Source of the DNA: CBDCUF01 sp965222525 | GTDB taxonomy: Bacteria; Pseudomonadota; Alphaproteobacteria; Rickettsiales; UBA8987 | Assembly (NCBI GenBank): GCA_965222525.1 | Contig: OZ244955.1 | Coordinates: forward strand, 1,550,001-1,614,000 | Reading direction: 5' to 3' | Length of the DNA stretch: 64,000 bases | Shown here: in pieces, positions 1 through 9,700 of the stretch | How the letters are laid out: each line of letters begins with the position of its first letter | Position numbering within the stretch: position 1 is the stretch's first letter | Position numbers and translations under genes: made by a program | Notes under the pieces: model-generated | What the model saw: only the letters and a program-made list of their open reading frames with translations | Database searches by the model: none | What the model was told of the DNA's origin: nothing

Positions 1-1
1 T

Positions 2-325
2 TTCGTTTCCCCCGAAATGACCAAAAAACGCAGGGTTGTTATTGTATCACCAAAGGCAGGCAACAAGCATATATGCTCTGTTGTTCCGTTAAGTACATCT
101 GAACCTTATACCATCCTTGAACATCATTATGCCCTACCTGCCGGAGAATATCCCTTCCTGCACCCTACAAAGACAGTATGGGCAAAATGCGATATGGTAA
201 CTTGCGTATCCCGTGAGCGGCTGGACAGAATAAAAGTCAAAGGAAAATACAAGTCTTTTTCACTGAATAAGGATGATTTCCAAAATATAAAAAATGCTCT
301 GGCAGCTCATTTTGAGATAATATAA
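2..325 (+). CDS. PemK/MazF-family toxin-like protein, 5' end outside window
   Basis: The reading frame is open from the window edge. An ATG at 17 is probably internal, because the residues before it (SPEM, followed by TKKRRVVIVSPK) match the conserved 'PPEM-KRRPVVVIS' start of strand 2 in PemK/MazF-type RNases. The remaining part shows the usual order: a beta strand with PLST, then a segment with LP and W-KCDMVTCVS, then a C-terminal helix. Family members are ribosome-independent mRNA endonucleases or relatives of them; whether this one is active cannot be told without its N-terminus. No antitoxin is visible downstream, and any partner would lie upstream of the window. A clear terminator follows at 380-410. 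Confidence 0.72.
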   Translation, partial: FVSPEMTKKRRVVIVSPKAGNKHICSVVPLSTSEPYTILEHHYALPAGEYPFLHPTKTVWAKCDMVTCVSRERLDRIKVKGKYKSFSLNKDDFQNIKNALAAHFEII

Positions 326-379
326 CTTGACTATTAAAGGCTTTTGTCTTACTATAAAAGTGTATCCCGTAGGGGCTAG

Positions 380-410
380 GGCCTGACCGCTGAGTCAGGC
401 CATTTTTTTT
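380..410 (+). terminator. Rho-independent terminator
   Basis: A perfect 8-bp stem (GGCCTGAC / GTCAGGCC) with a 6-base loop is followed by A and eight T. It ends the transcript of the PemK-like gene and separates it from tyrS. Confidence 0.9.
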
Positions 411-462
411 GCCTTATCAAGCCATAAGAACCTAATGAAAGTGTAGTAGACAATTCCACTAG

Positions 463-487
463 ACTCAGGATTCCGGACTCCAGGCAC
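463..487. repeat. Degenerate heptad tandem repeat before tyrS
   Basis: Three to four 7-bp units (actcagg, attccgg, actccag, gcact) lie directly against the tyrS start codon. They belong to the period-7 repeats found at many other gene boundaries in this window, and here they occupy the position where a ribosome binding site would be expected. Confidence 0.5.
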
Positions 488-488
488 T

Positions 489-1772
489 ATGAAAAAATTC
501 AAATCGGAATTTCTCGAGGTGATGAGTCAGCGCGGGTTTATCAGTGATTGCACTGATTATGATGCGCTGGACGAGTTACTTGCTGCCAACCATCCGGTTG
601 CTGCCTATATCGGTTTTGACTGCACCGCTCCTTCCCTTCATGTTGGCAATTTGATGCAGGCTATGACTCTGCGCTGGTTGCAGAAAACCGGCCATAAGCC
701 GATTGTGCTTATGGGCGGGGCGACGACAAAAGTCGGCGACCCTTCGGGCAAGGATGAATCACGCAAGATGCTGTCGGAGGCTGATATTCAGGTCAATATG
801 GAAAGCATAAAAACTGTATTCTCCCGCTTTCTGGATTTCGACAACAGCAATCCCAACCATGCGATTATGGTGAATAACGAGGAATGGCTTGGGGAATTTG
901 GTTATATTGATTTTCTGCGCGATATAGGACCACATTTTTCGGTCAACCGTATGTTGAGCATGGAAAGCGTTAAACTGCGCATCGAACGTGAGCAGGAGCT
1001 CAGTTTCCTTGAATTCAGTTATATGATTTTGCAGGCTTTTGACTTTGTAGAACTGGCGAGGAATTATGATTGCCGCCTGCAAATCGGCGGTAGCGACCAG
1101 TGGGGAAATATTGTCAACGGGGTTGAACTGGGCAGGAGACTTGCAGCTCGGGATACGGAGGAAGGCAAGAAAATTGGTAAATTATTCGGCCTCACCACCC
1201 CGCTTATCACCACTTCCAGCGGTGCGAAGATGGGGAAAACCGCACAGGGTGCGATGTGGCTTAACCCCGACATGCTCTCACCGTATGATTACTGGCAGTT
1301 CTGGCGCAATACCGAGGATGCGGATGTCGGCCGGTTCATGCGGTTTTTTACCGAGCTGCCGCTGGACGAAATTGCACGGCTTGAGAAGCTGGAGGGTGCG
1401 GAAATCAACCAAGCCAAAATAATTCTTGCCAATGAGGCTACCCGGCTCTGTCATGGTGAGGATGCTGCCAAAACCGCAGAGGAAACCGCCCGCAAGGTTT
1501 TTACCGAAGGTTCGCTGGGGGATGATTTGCCTGTAGTGAAAATTGAGCGGGCACGTCTGGAGGAAGGCATTGCGGCCTTTGCATTGTTCAGGGAAGCAGG
1601 ACTGGCCGAATCCGGTGGCATGGCACGCAAGTTAATCCGTGGCGGGGGCGCGAAAGTTAATGATGTAAAGATTGCGGATGAAAATCAGCAAATAACCACA
1701 TCAGACCTTACTTCCGACAATATAATAAAACTCTCCGCCGGCAAAAAACGCCATATAATTGTTAAAACTTAA
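489..1772 (+). CDS. tyrS: Tyrosyl-tRNA synthetase
   Basis: Charges tRNA-Tyr with tyrosine in the cytoplasm. The 427-residue product has the class I signature HVGN at 51-54 (HIGH motif) and KMGKT at 247-251 (KMSKS motif). It also carries the substrate-binding segment GGSDQWGNI around 200-208 and a C-terminal S4-like RNA-binding domain from about residue 355. Length and order match bacterial TyrRS. The ATG at 489 follows a heptad repeat rather than a good Shine-Dalgarno, so initiation may be weak or leader-dependent. It is transcribed alone, convergent with the LOG-domain gene. Confidence 0.97.
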   Translation: MKKFKSEFLEVMSQRGFISDCTDYDALDELLAANHPVAAYIGFDCTAPSLHVGNLMQAMTLRWLQKTGHKPIVLMGGATTKVGDPSGKDESRKMLSEADIQVNMESIKTVFSRFLDFDNSNPNHAIMVNNEEWLGEFGYIDFLRDIGPHFSVNRMLSMESVKLRIEREQELSFLEFSYMILQAFDFVELARNYDCRLQIGGSDQWGNIVNGVELGRRLAARDTEEGKKIGKLFGLTTPLITTSSGAKMGKTAQGAMWLNPDMLSPYDYWQFWRNTEDADVGRFMRFFTELPLDEIARLEKLEGAEINQAKIILANEATRLCHGEDAAKTAEETARKVFTEGSLGDDLPVVKIERARLEEGIAAFALFREAGLAESGGMARKLIRGGGAKVNDVKIADENQQITTSDLTSDNIIKLSAGKKRHIIVKT

Positions 1773-1796
1773 AGAAAATTACCCTTGCAATAGGCT

Positions 1797-2852
1797 TTAT
1801 TTTTTGTTCTCCTGTAACTGTGGAATGATATTATCAACGCTACCAACAAGGGTGAATTCGGAGGAAACATTGTAGGGGGCGAGGAGTTCCAGCATGGGCT
1901 GCCAGAAGCGGCTGCCATTATCAGTTTCACGGTTGACGATTATAATATCCTTTCCGCGCATCAGGTCATGCTGCTGCTCATGCAACAGAATCAGTGCAAA
2001 TAATTCCTGCATGGTACCCATACCACCTGGCATGACGATAAATGCATCGGATTTTTCAATCATAATCTCCATCCTGGTATAGATATTGCCGCGCGGCCAA
2101 AATTCGCTTAAACCCTCTGGCAGCCCCTCCAGCTCTATAATATGCGGGACATTTGAACCCGCAGTCCAGCCACCGTTTTCCGATGAGCCACGGGCAATCT
2201 CACCCATTATACCAGTATTGCCTGCACCTGACACACATCCCCATCCCTGCTCGGCAATCGCCTTGCCCAGCCCATACCCTTCCTGTAAATAAGCTTTATC
2301 TCTGATACTGGCCGAGCAGAATACACATACGTTAAAATCAGGCTCAGGGATTTTCTGGAATTCATAATTTCCTGTAACATTTTTATAGTCAGGTTCCGTC
2401 TGTTCATGCTGTGGTGGGCGTACCTGATACCTTTCTTCGAGAACCGAAACTACATTCTTCGGCCTGTCCACTATAGTAAAAAACGTATCGTGATGCTGGC
2501 CTACCGTACCCATATCATGCAGGTGCTCAATCAGGCCAAGCATAGGCCGCCATGATTCGTCCGTATCCATAACCACTGCAGGCTTTTCTTTCAGTTCGCT
2601 ATCCATGGTCTGGAAGCCGACAAATATTGATGCAGCATGGAACAAATCCTCAAGGGTTGGGGAGGGGGTGAAGATAAACGCATCCGATTCGGCAATCTTG
2701 CCCTGTATATTGCCCAGCGTAATTACCTGGTCGCCATTGCCGTTATATATATCCCAGCCTGCATCAAACAGGCGGTATAGCAGTTTCGCCCGCTGTTTAC
2801 GCCTTGGATCCTCCTTCCCCCGTACTCTCCCCGACAATCTCGCTATTGGCAT
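1797..2852 (-). CDS. LOG-family (TIGR00730-like) protein with a degenerate N-terminal duplicate
   Basis: The C-terminal half (about 170-351) is a lysine-decarboxylase-like/LOG Rossmann fold with SGAGNTGIMGE near 208-218 and the nucleotide-binding motif PGGMGTMQE at 275-283. Characterised LOG proteins release cytokinin-type bases from nucleotide monophosphates; related bacterial proteins act as nucleotide 5'-monophosphate nucleosidases. The N-terminal half repeats the same fold: SDAFIFTPSPTLEDLF at 56-71 aligns with SDAFIVMPGGMGTMQELF at 268-285, and W-PML-L follows in both. The PGG-GT signature is lost in the first copy, so only the second can be catalytic. 351 residues is clearly longer than single-domain LOG proteins. 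Substrate unknown. Confidence 0.8.
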   Translation of the reverse strand: MPIARLSGRVRGKEDPRRKQRAKLLYRLFDAGWDIYNGNGDQVITLGNIQGKIAESDAFIFTPSPTLEDLFHAASIFVGFQTMDSELKEKPAVVMDTDESWRPMLGLIEHLHDMGTVGQHHDTFFTIVDRPKNVVSVLEERYQVRPPQHEQTEPDYKNVTGNYEFQKIPEPDFNVCVFCSASIRDKAYLQEGYGLGKAIAEQGWGCVSGAGNTGIMGEIARGSSENGGWTAGSNVPHIIELEGLPEGLSEFWPRGNIYTRMEIMIEKSDAFIVMPGGMGTMQELFALILLHEQQHDLMRGKDIIIVNRETDNGSRFWQPMLELLAPYNVSSEFTLVGSVDNIIPQLQENKK

Positions 2853-2965
2853 ATAATACTGATATTACTGGATTTATGATATTTTATAACTAACCCGTTG
2901 CTTTTAGATAAAGCAATTATTATTGTAATTATAAGTGCAATTGGTTGAATGTATAGTGATAAAGT

Positions 2966-3000
2966 GTGCTAGCCACTAGCCACTCACCACTAGCCACTGA
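2966..3000. repeat. Heptad tandem repeat (CCACTAG type)
   Basis: Five 7-bp units (GTGCTAG, CCACTAG, CCACTCA, CCACTAG, CCACTGA) end four bases before the ATG at 3005. A GTG inside the repeat would extend the following frame by 13 residues made only of repeat translation, so it is not taken as the start. Confidence 0.85.
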
Positions 3001-3004
3001 AAAT

Positions 3005-4213
3005 ATGATAATAATTTCCAATAATGTAGAAGCCAGGATGCTGAGTGAGGTACGGGCTGTCAAGAATGATTATGGTAGCAAGTATGCCCTGCATTTTCAC
3101 CTGTCCGCACTGCATCCCGAATATAACAGCGAATTCCAGCAGCGGATTGCGGTGAATATCATCAATGATGTATTCCGTGATCAGGATGGCTATATATTCG
3201 CCGCCCGTGACGGTGATATATTCGCTATGTACTACGGTGAAGAGCGCAGCCGTCTGGAGAAATCCATATTCCAGGTGCGTTATTTATATGCCGATGACAA
3301 ATTGGCTTATAATAATGACGGATCGGAGAATGATGATTTCTGTACAACCTATGATTTGGCTTTCCAGTGGCGGCCATTTTACCGCCTGTGCTCCGAGCGG
3401 ATGGAGACGGTAACGCAGGCGCAGAATGTTGAGGTTATTCCCGACACTGAACGTACCGACCTGCTTACACCAAGACGTCTGGCAGCTATAGAGGCCGAGA
3501 TGCAGAAGATGGAATTGGAACTGGCGATGCGTACCCAACCGATATGTGCGGTGAAGCAGGATACGGAAAATGTACGGCCTGTTTATAATGAAGCCTATGT
3601 AAATATGGTGCATTTCAGACAGTTATTGAATACTGAGTGTAATTTATTCAGCGATTTATGGCTATTTAAGTATTTAACCGAAGTGCTGGACAAATATGTG
3701 CTGGATATTATCAGTGGCCGCCCGACTTTATATATGAAATCGCCTGTCAGCCTGAATCTGAATATAAAGACCGTGCTGTCCGACCATTTTACCCGATTTT
3801 TCAGGGCAGTTTCAAAGCATCTGAAGCCCTCAATAGTAGTTGAAATACAGGTTGCTGATGTGTTTGCTGATATGCCTTCTTTTCTGGCGGTGCGGGAGCT
3901 GGTGCAGGAAAAATATGGCCAGCGTATATGTATTGACGGGCTGAATACTGATAGTTTCGTACAGGTAGACCGTGAAAAACTAGGGTTTGATTTGGCCAAG
4001 TTACAATGGAATGCGGATCTGGTCGGGGATCTGGACAGTGATGCTAATTACAAGTTGAAAGAGGCGATTAAAAAATGTGGGGCAAATAGAATAATTTTGT
4101 GTCGCTGTGATAATAAATATGCTATTGAATACGGTCATGCTCTTGGTATATCGTTATTCCAGGGCAGGCATACTGACAAAATTATCAATCCAGAGGCAAC
4201 TATTGTTAACTAG
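3005..4213 (+). CDS. Degenerate EAL-domain-like protein
   Basis: 402 residues from the ATG at 3005. The C-terminal third follows the layout of the EAL (cyclic-di-GMP phosphodiesterase) barrel. PVSLNLNIKTVLSDHF resembles the 'vNlSp..l' strand, then comes VVEIQ where active enzymes have EiTE, then ICIDGLNT where they have DDFG, and finally ALGISLFQG for the terminal 'a..QGy' strand. The EAL tripeptide and the DD metal ligands are not visible, so hydrolysis is unlikely and a binding or scaffold role is more plausible. It is followed after repeat elements by a degenerate GGDEF protein on the same strand, which suggests a shared signalling module. The assignment rests on pattern only. Confidence 0.5.
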   Translation: MIIISNNVEARMLSEVRAVKNDYGSKYALHFHLSALHPEYNSEFQQRIAVNIINDVFRDQDGYIFAARDGDIFAMYYGEERSRLEKSIFQVRYLYADDKLAYNNDGSENDDFCTTYDLAFQWRPFYRLCSERMETVTQAQNVEVIPDTERTDLLTPRRLAAIEAEMQKMELELAMRTQPICAVKQDTENVRPVYNEAYVNMVHFRQLLNTECNLFSDLWLFKYLTEVLDKYVLDIISGRPTLYMKSPVSLNLNIKTVLSDHFTRFFRAVSKHLKPSIVVEIQVADVFADMPSFLAVRELVQEKYGQRICIDGLNTDSFVQVDREKLGFDLAKLQWNADLVGDLDSDANYKLKEAIKKCGANRIILCRCDNKYAIEYGHALGISLFQGRHTDKIINPEATIVN

Positions 4214-4241
4214 GCAATATCGATATGCCCTCGCTTAGGCT

Positions 4242-4364
4242 CCCCTCCCGCTTGCGGGAGGGGCAAGGAATCTGAGCAATCTATGATTGCCAGATTTCTG
4301 GGGAGGGAATGGTGAGGTAGTGGCTATTGGCCTTTGGCTGTTAGCTGTTGGTGTTCCCCCCACC
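4242..4364. repeat. Composite repeat: GC hairpin plus heptads (family B)
   Basis: A hairpin with arms CCCCTCCCGC and GCGGGAGGGG (4242-4263) is followed by ATTTCTGG-type sequence. Then come five heptads (TGGCTAT, TGGCCTT, TGGCTGT, TAGCTGT, TGGTGTT at 4321-4355) and CCCCCCACCAGAAAT. The same building blocks recur at 48166-48379 and 57655-57836, there with heptads in the complementary orientation. Confidence 0.8.
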
Positions 4365-4377
4365 AGAAATTTAACAC

Positions 4378-4526
4378 TGTCATGCTGAATTTGTTTCAGC
4401 ATCCATTCATCCGATGACGGAATCTTTATGGTAGGTGACTGGGTTTTGTATTTTGATAAGTATAGTTACAATTTGTTAATCATCATGATTTTGAACAATG
4501 GATGCTGAAACAAGTTCAGCATGACA
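4378..4526. mobile_element. 149-bp MITE-like element, copy A1
   Basis: Terminal inverted repeats TGTCATGCTGAA (4378-4389) and TTCAGCATGACA (4515-4526) bound 149 bp with no coding capacity. The interior shares CCGATGACGGAATC and GTATTTTGATA-like words with copies elsewhere. Copies at 16809-16957 and 51792-51940 have exactly the same length; a shorter one is at 14214-14301. Confidence 0.85.
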
Positions 4527-4584
4527 ACGAACTTCTTGCCTTCCCCGCAAGTGGGGGCGGGTTAACATAAAAAAGGAACCGCAA

Positions 4585-5502
4585 ATGATAAACAAAATAA
4601 AATCCAGGGAAGGGGATATTGTGCTGTATATCAAGCAGGACAATAAGAACAAGGCGATTGTAGTTGAGTCTGTAGATGATGAAGAAGATATATTGTCTGA
4701 AATAGTCGAATATAGTCAGGATGAAATTCTGGAGATGGACTTTAAGGATATAGTTGCGGAAAATATTGCGGAAAATATTTATGATTATCTGGAATTCAAG
4801 GAAGGAGAGCCCGACCTGGCCGATATACTGAAGAAAAGCTCCGACTTCGGGGTAACTACAAAATCAGGTAAGGAAATATGGTTTAATATGCGTATTACGC
4901 AGGATGCCTCACCCGATGAAAATGCCAGATTCGTTCTGGTAATGCAGCCCAGGGAGTTTGTGCGCTCTGCCGCTACCGGCCTTGCTATCCTTGATGATGT
5001 GCGTAAATCAAAGGTGGTGGATGAAACTACTGGACTGGGCAATCGTGAATCCTTTATAAAAGAAGCAGATGTAGTTAATTACTATATAAGCGATGGAAAA
5101 ATCAGTACAGCAAGTATAGCAGTATTGCATATTGATAGCTTTGCCGAACATATAAAAGAATATGGACAAGGTACAGGCAATGGGTTGTTGAAAGAAGTAG
5201 TGATGAGAATGCAGCAGACTTTCCGTGAGTCAGATATTCTGGGATATATGGGGGAAGGTGAATTTGCATTGGTGCTGCTCGGCGCCAACAAGGAGAATGC
5301 CAAGACAGCACTTAACCGCCTGCGCTGGCAGGTAGCGCACCAACCCTTGTTTGTTCCTGGAAATGATAGCGTAACTGCGACTTTAAGCATTGCGTATGAG
5401 GAAATCAAAGAAAAATCTCAGATTGAGGGTATATTACAAAAATGTAAAAACACACTCACTGCCAACAACGAATCCCAAGATCAGCTATTAGAAGCTGCTT
5501 GA
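4585..5502 (+). CDS. GGDEF-domain protein with altered active-site motif
   Basis: 305 residues. Residues 1-135 form a PAS-like sensory region. The GGDEF domain starts at the typical DETTGLGNRESF (146-157). The signature loop reads MGEGEF (222-227), so the second glycine and the aspartate of GGDEF are replaced (GEGEF). In characterised diguanylate cyclases these residues hold GTP and metal, so cyclase activity is doubtful; the domain may bind GTP or act as a signalling platform. A good ribosome binding site (aaaaggaa) precedes the ATG. The gene follows the degenerate EAL gene, separated by two repeat elements. Confidence 0.82.
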   Translation: MINKIKSREGDIVLYIKQDNKNKAIVVESVDDEEDILSEIVEYSQDEILEMDFKDIVAENIAENIYDYLEFKEGEPDLADILKKSSDFGVTTKSGKEIWFNMRITQDASPDENARFVLVMQPREFVRSAATGLAILDDVRKSKVVDETTGLGNRESFIKEADVVNYYISDGKISTASIAVLHIDSFAEHIKEYGQGTGNGLLKEVVMRMQQTFRESDILGYMGEGEFALVLLGANKENAKTALNRLRWQVAHQPLFVPGNDSVTATLSIAYEEIKEKSQIEGILQKCKNTLTANNESQDQLLEAA

Positions 5503-5592
5503 TAATAAAACTACTATTGAGCTATAAAGCAGATGCTAAAAGATCTGGTGGCTACTACTTCAGATCAAGCAAGCTTATATCTTTTTGCATAT

Positions 5593-6678
5593 TTATCCCT
5601 TACATTGTGCCCGCTGGCGTAATGCGTGGTCGGCGAGGGTGCAGGCCAGCATGGCCTCTCCGACAGGTACAGCACGGATACCAACACATGGGTCGTGGCG
5701 GCCTTTTGTCACTATCTCGGTTTCATTACCATGGATATCGATGGTTTTGCGCGGGATTAGTATAGAACTGGTTGGTTTAACCGCAAAACGTACCACAATA
5801 TCCTGTCCGGAGGAAATACCTCCCAGAATCCCGCCGGCATTATTAGACTGAAATTCCGCCTCACCGCCATTCATCCGAATCTCATCGGCATTCTGTTCGC
5901 CGGTCAGTTCTGCCGCTCCCATACCGGCACCAATTTCCACTCCCTTTGCCGCATTTATACCCATCATCGCGGCAGCAATATCGGCATCCAGCTTGCCATA
6001 TACCGGCTCACCAAGCCCTGACGGTACTCCACTGGCTTCCACCTGCACCACGGCACCCACCGAATTACCCTGTTTACGAATATCATCGAGATATCCCTCC
6101 CACTCGCTAACAATACCGGCATCCGGTGACCAGAAGATATTATTCTCAACTTCATCCCAGTCCCAGTTATCGGGATTAACTTTCTTATCCCCAACCTGTA
6201 CCAGTGCACCACGAATCACCACGCCATTACCAAAAAGCATATCAAGGATTTTGCGCGCTATTGTTCCCGCTGCAACCCGCATGGCGGTTTCGCGTGCGCT
6301 CGAACGTCCGCCACCACGATAATCGCGAATCCCGTATTTTTTGAAATAGGTGTAATCCGCATGGCCTGGGCGGAATTTTTCGGCTATATCGCCATAATCC
6401 CTGGAGCGCTGGTCTTCATTATGAATTATCAGGCTGATTGGTGTGCCGGTAGTACGCCCTTCAAACACGCCTGATAATATACGCACATGGTCGCTTTCCT
6501 TACGCTGTGTGGTAAAGCGGGATTGAGCCGGTTTGCGCTTGTCGAGATAATATTGTATTTCTTCTTCAAAAAGCTCGATATTTGGCGGAACACCGTCTAT
6601 AACACAGCCGATAGCCTCACCATGGCTCTCACCCCAGCTGGTGAAACGAAATAAATGTCCGAATGTGTTGTATGACAT
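5593..6678 (-). CDS. aroC: Chorismate synthase
   Basis: Converts 5-enolpyruvylshikimate-3-phosphate to chorismate, the last shared step of aromatic amino acid synthesis, using reduced FMN. The 361-residue protein carries all three classical signatures: SWGESHGEAIGCVIDG near residue 14, the stretch RPGHADYTY ... GGGRSSARETA around 104-131, and the C-terminal NNAGGILGGISSGQD. Length is normal. It is divergent from the flavoprotein gene that starts 46 bp away, and it stands alone rather than with other aro genes. Confidence 0.97.
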   Translation of the reverse strand: MSYNTFGHLFRFTSWGESHGEAIGCVIDGVPPNIELFEEEIQYYLDKRKPAQSRFTTQRKESDHVRILSGVFEGRTTGTPISLIIHNEDQRSRDYGDIAEKFRPGHADYTYFKKYGIRDYRGGGRSSARETAMRVAAGTIARKILDMLFGNGVVIRGALVQVGDKKVNPDNWDWDEVENNIFWSPDAGIVSEWEGYLDDIRKQGNSVGAVVQVEASGVPSGLGEPVYGKLDADIAAAMMGINAAKGVEIGAGMGAAELTGEQNADEIRMNGGEAEFQSNNAGGILGGISSGQDIVVRFAVKPTSSILIPRKTIDIHGNETEIVTKGRHDPCVGIRAVPVGEAMLACTLADHALRQRAQCKG

Positions 6679-6724
6679 GATTGCATAGATTATAGTCTAC
6701 GGCCTTCATGTACCAGAAAAAAAT

Positions 6725-9700
6725 ATGAGTGGACTGAAATTAAAACATAACCTTTCCTTTGAGGATTTATATGCTCGTGATGGGCTGGAGAAGGTGGATG
6801 CGGCGTTTGTTGCGGATTTGAAGCAGGCGAATGTCGATCTGCATAACCGTTTTGTCGAGGCACGCCTGCCGGATGGCAAGGAGGAATCCGACCTGCTGAT
6901 TGAGCTTGCACCTTATCTGGAGGATTTTATCGCCGGCCTGTTCGGGATTGAGAAGGAGGTTCGGGCGCTGAATGTGCAGCATAACGAACTGGCGGATATT
7001 TATGTTTGCAAGCGGCTGTTTGTACAGCGGCGGGCGGAGAAAATATGCAAGCCGGATGAGGCGGTGGGGTTGGATGAAGAGGAGGTTACAGGTTACAGGT
7101 TACAGGTTACAGGAAAAGAGCCATCAAGTAATTTTGAGTTTGAGAAAGCTTTTGCGCAGAATGTGGTGGGGTGGCTGAATGAGAAGGGTCTGACCCGTGA
7201 GGGGTTTGAGGATAAAGTTGAGGTTGCGGCGAAATATGCTTCATGGGCACTTAATTCCGATGCGGGACGGGCGAAACACAAGGTCGGTGTATTGTTCAAG
7301 AAACCGCGCAAAACCGACTTTCAGAATCTGGTTGCAGTTGAAACTGAAATTATTGATGGTGTAACAGTAAAGCGGCTACCAAAGCATGATTTGCGCTATC
7401 GCGAAGGATTTGCGTTGACTGATACAGGTGCGACCCTTGCACAGGCTCTTGATGATGCAAATTATTGCATTTACTGCCACAATCAGGGCAAGGATTCCTG
7501 TGCAAAGGGTTTGCGCGAAAAGCCTGACGAGAACGGCAAGACACCGTTTAAAAAGACTCCGCTTAACATACCACAGGCCGGCTGTCCGCTTGAGGAGAAA
7601 ATCTCCGAGATGAACAACCTGAAGGCTAATGGTTATTCTATCGGTGCTTTGGGGGTTGTTGCGGTGGATAACCCGCTTTGCGCGGCTACCGGTCATCGTA
7701 TCTGCAATGACTGTATGAAATCCTGCATCTACCAGAAGCAGGATCCGGTGAATATCCCGCAGACCGAAACCCGTATATTGCAGGATGTGCTTGACTTGCC
7801 GTGGGGATTCGAGATTTACAGCCTGCTTTCGCGATGGAATCCGCTGAACCTCGCCCGCCCGCTTCCTCGTCCTGACAGCGGGTATAAGGTGCTGATAGCC
7901 GGTCTGGGGCCGGCGGGTTTCAATCTTGCTCATCACCTTATGAATGACGGGCATATTGTTGTCGGCGTTGACGGGCTGAAAATCGAGCCGCTGCCGGAGG
8001 AGATTTCCGGTATAACTGCGCTCGGTGAGCGGGTGCCGTTTAAACCGGTTGAAAATATTCAAGACCTGTTCGAAAACCTCGGTGAGCGGGTGCTGGCCGG
8101 TTTTGGCGGGGTTGCAGAATATGGTATTACCGTACGCTGGAACAAGAATTACCTCAAGGTTATCCGCCTGCTGCTGGAAAGGCGGCAGAATTTCCGTATG
8201 TATGGCGGGGTGCGGTTTGGCAGTACAATCAGTTATAATCAGGCCTGGAAGCTGGGTTTCGACCATATCGCCCTGTGCCTGGGAGCGGGCAAGCCTACCG
8301 TTGTCTCGATGCCGAATGCGATGGCACGAGGGGTACGCACCGCCTCTGATTTCCTTATGGCTTTGCAACTGACCGGTGCGGCCAAACATGACAGCATAGC
8401 CAATCTGCAATTGCGGCTGCCGGTGGTAGTTATCGGCGGCGGGCTAACGGCGGTTGATGCAGCGACCGAATCACTGGCATATTACCCGCTGCAGGTGGAG
8501 AAATTCCTCGCCCGCTATGAGATTCTGGTTGAAGAGCTTGGCGAGGATACAGTTCGTAAGCGCTGGAGCGGGGAGGAAACCGAAATCGCAGAGGAATTTA
8601 TCACCCATGCCAAAGCTATCCGCGAAGAGCGGCAGAAGGCGGAGGCGGAAGGCCGCACTCCTGATATACTGGGATTATTGCGAAGATGGGGAGGTGCAAC
8701 CGTTGCATATCGGCGCAGGCTGGTGGATTCCCCTAGCTATCGCCTCAATCATGAGGAAGTCGAAAAGGCAATGGAGGAAGGTATTGATTTTGCGGAGAAT
8801 GCCACTCCTGCCGGAGTCAATCTTGATAAGCACGGCCATGCAGATGGCTTGCGGGTGAATTACCCTGTGGAGGCCGAAGACGGGCGGATAGAAACCCGTG
8901 AGCGTATTTTGCCGGCACGGACGGTGTTCATGGCAGCGGGAACCAGCCCGAATACTGTGCTTGCCCGTGAGGATGCACATCATTTCGAGCTGGATGGCAA
9001 GTGGTTTGCAGCGGTGGATGAGGACGGCAATCCGGTTACTCCCGAGCCGAACACCAGCAAGCCCGAAACTCCCGATATACTTATGTCAAAGGATGATAAC
9101 GGCAAATTTGTCAGTTATTTCGGTGATTTGCATCCTTCATATGTCGGTAATGTAGTGAAGGCGATGGGCTCGGCGAAACAGGGCTATCCGCTGGTTTCAA
9201 AGGTTATGGCTAAAACCTCTCCGCTTTCGGATAAAAATGCTGCGGAGTTTTTCGCAGAACTGGATGATAAAATCATCGCCCGTGTACATGATGTAATCCG
9301 CCTGACGCCTAATATTATCGAGGTGGTGGTGAAAGCCCCGCTCGCCGCACAGCAATTCCAGCCCGGTCAATTTTATCGCCTGCAGAATTATGAATATTTT
9401 GCTATGGAAAATTGTGATGGAGGAAAAACTACTTGGGTATTTGGAAAAGAGAAAACAGAATCTTCAACTGTAGAATATATAATGCCAACCACTTTGGCCA
9501 TGGAAGGACTCGCACTAACCGGCGCATGGGTGGATAAGGAAGCCGGTTTGCTTTCAACCATAGTGCTGGAGATGGGCGGTTCATCGGATTTATGTGCATT
9601 TCTTGATAAGGGCGAGCCGGTTATATTAATGGGCCCAACCGGCACCCCGACCCATATCCCGCAGAATGAAACTGTTATGCTGGTCGGTGGTGGTCTGGGT

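Noticed and set aside
2966..3004. GTG start for the EAL-like gene inside the heptad repeat
   Set aside because: Adds only LATSHSPLATEN-type repeat translation; the ATG at 3005 is preferred.
7376..8410. 344-codon open frame antisense to the fusion flavoprotein
   Set aside because: Shadow frame; the plus strand carries conserved cysteine and nucleotide-binding motifs.
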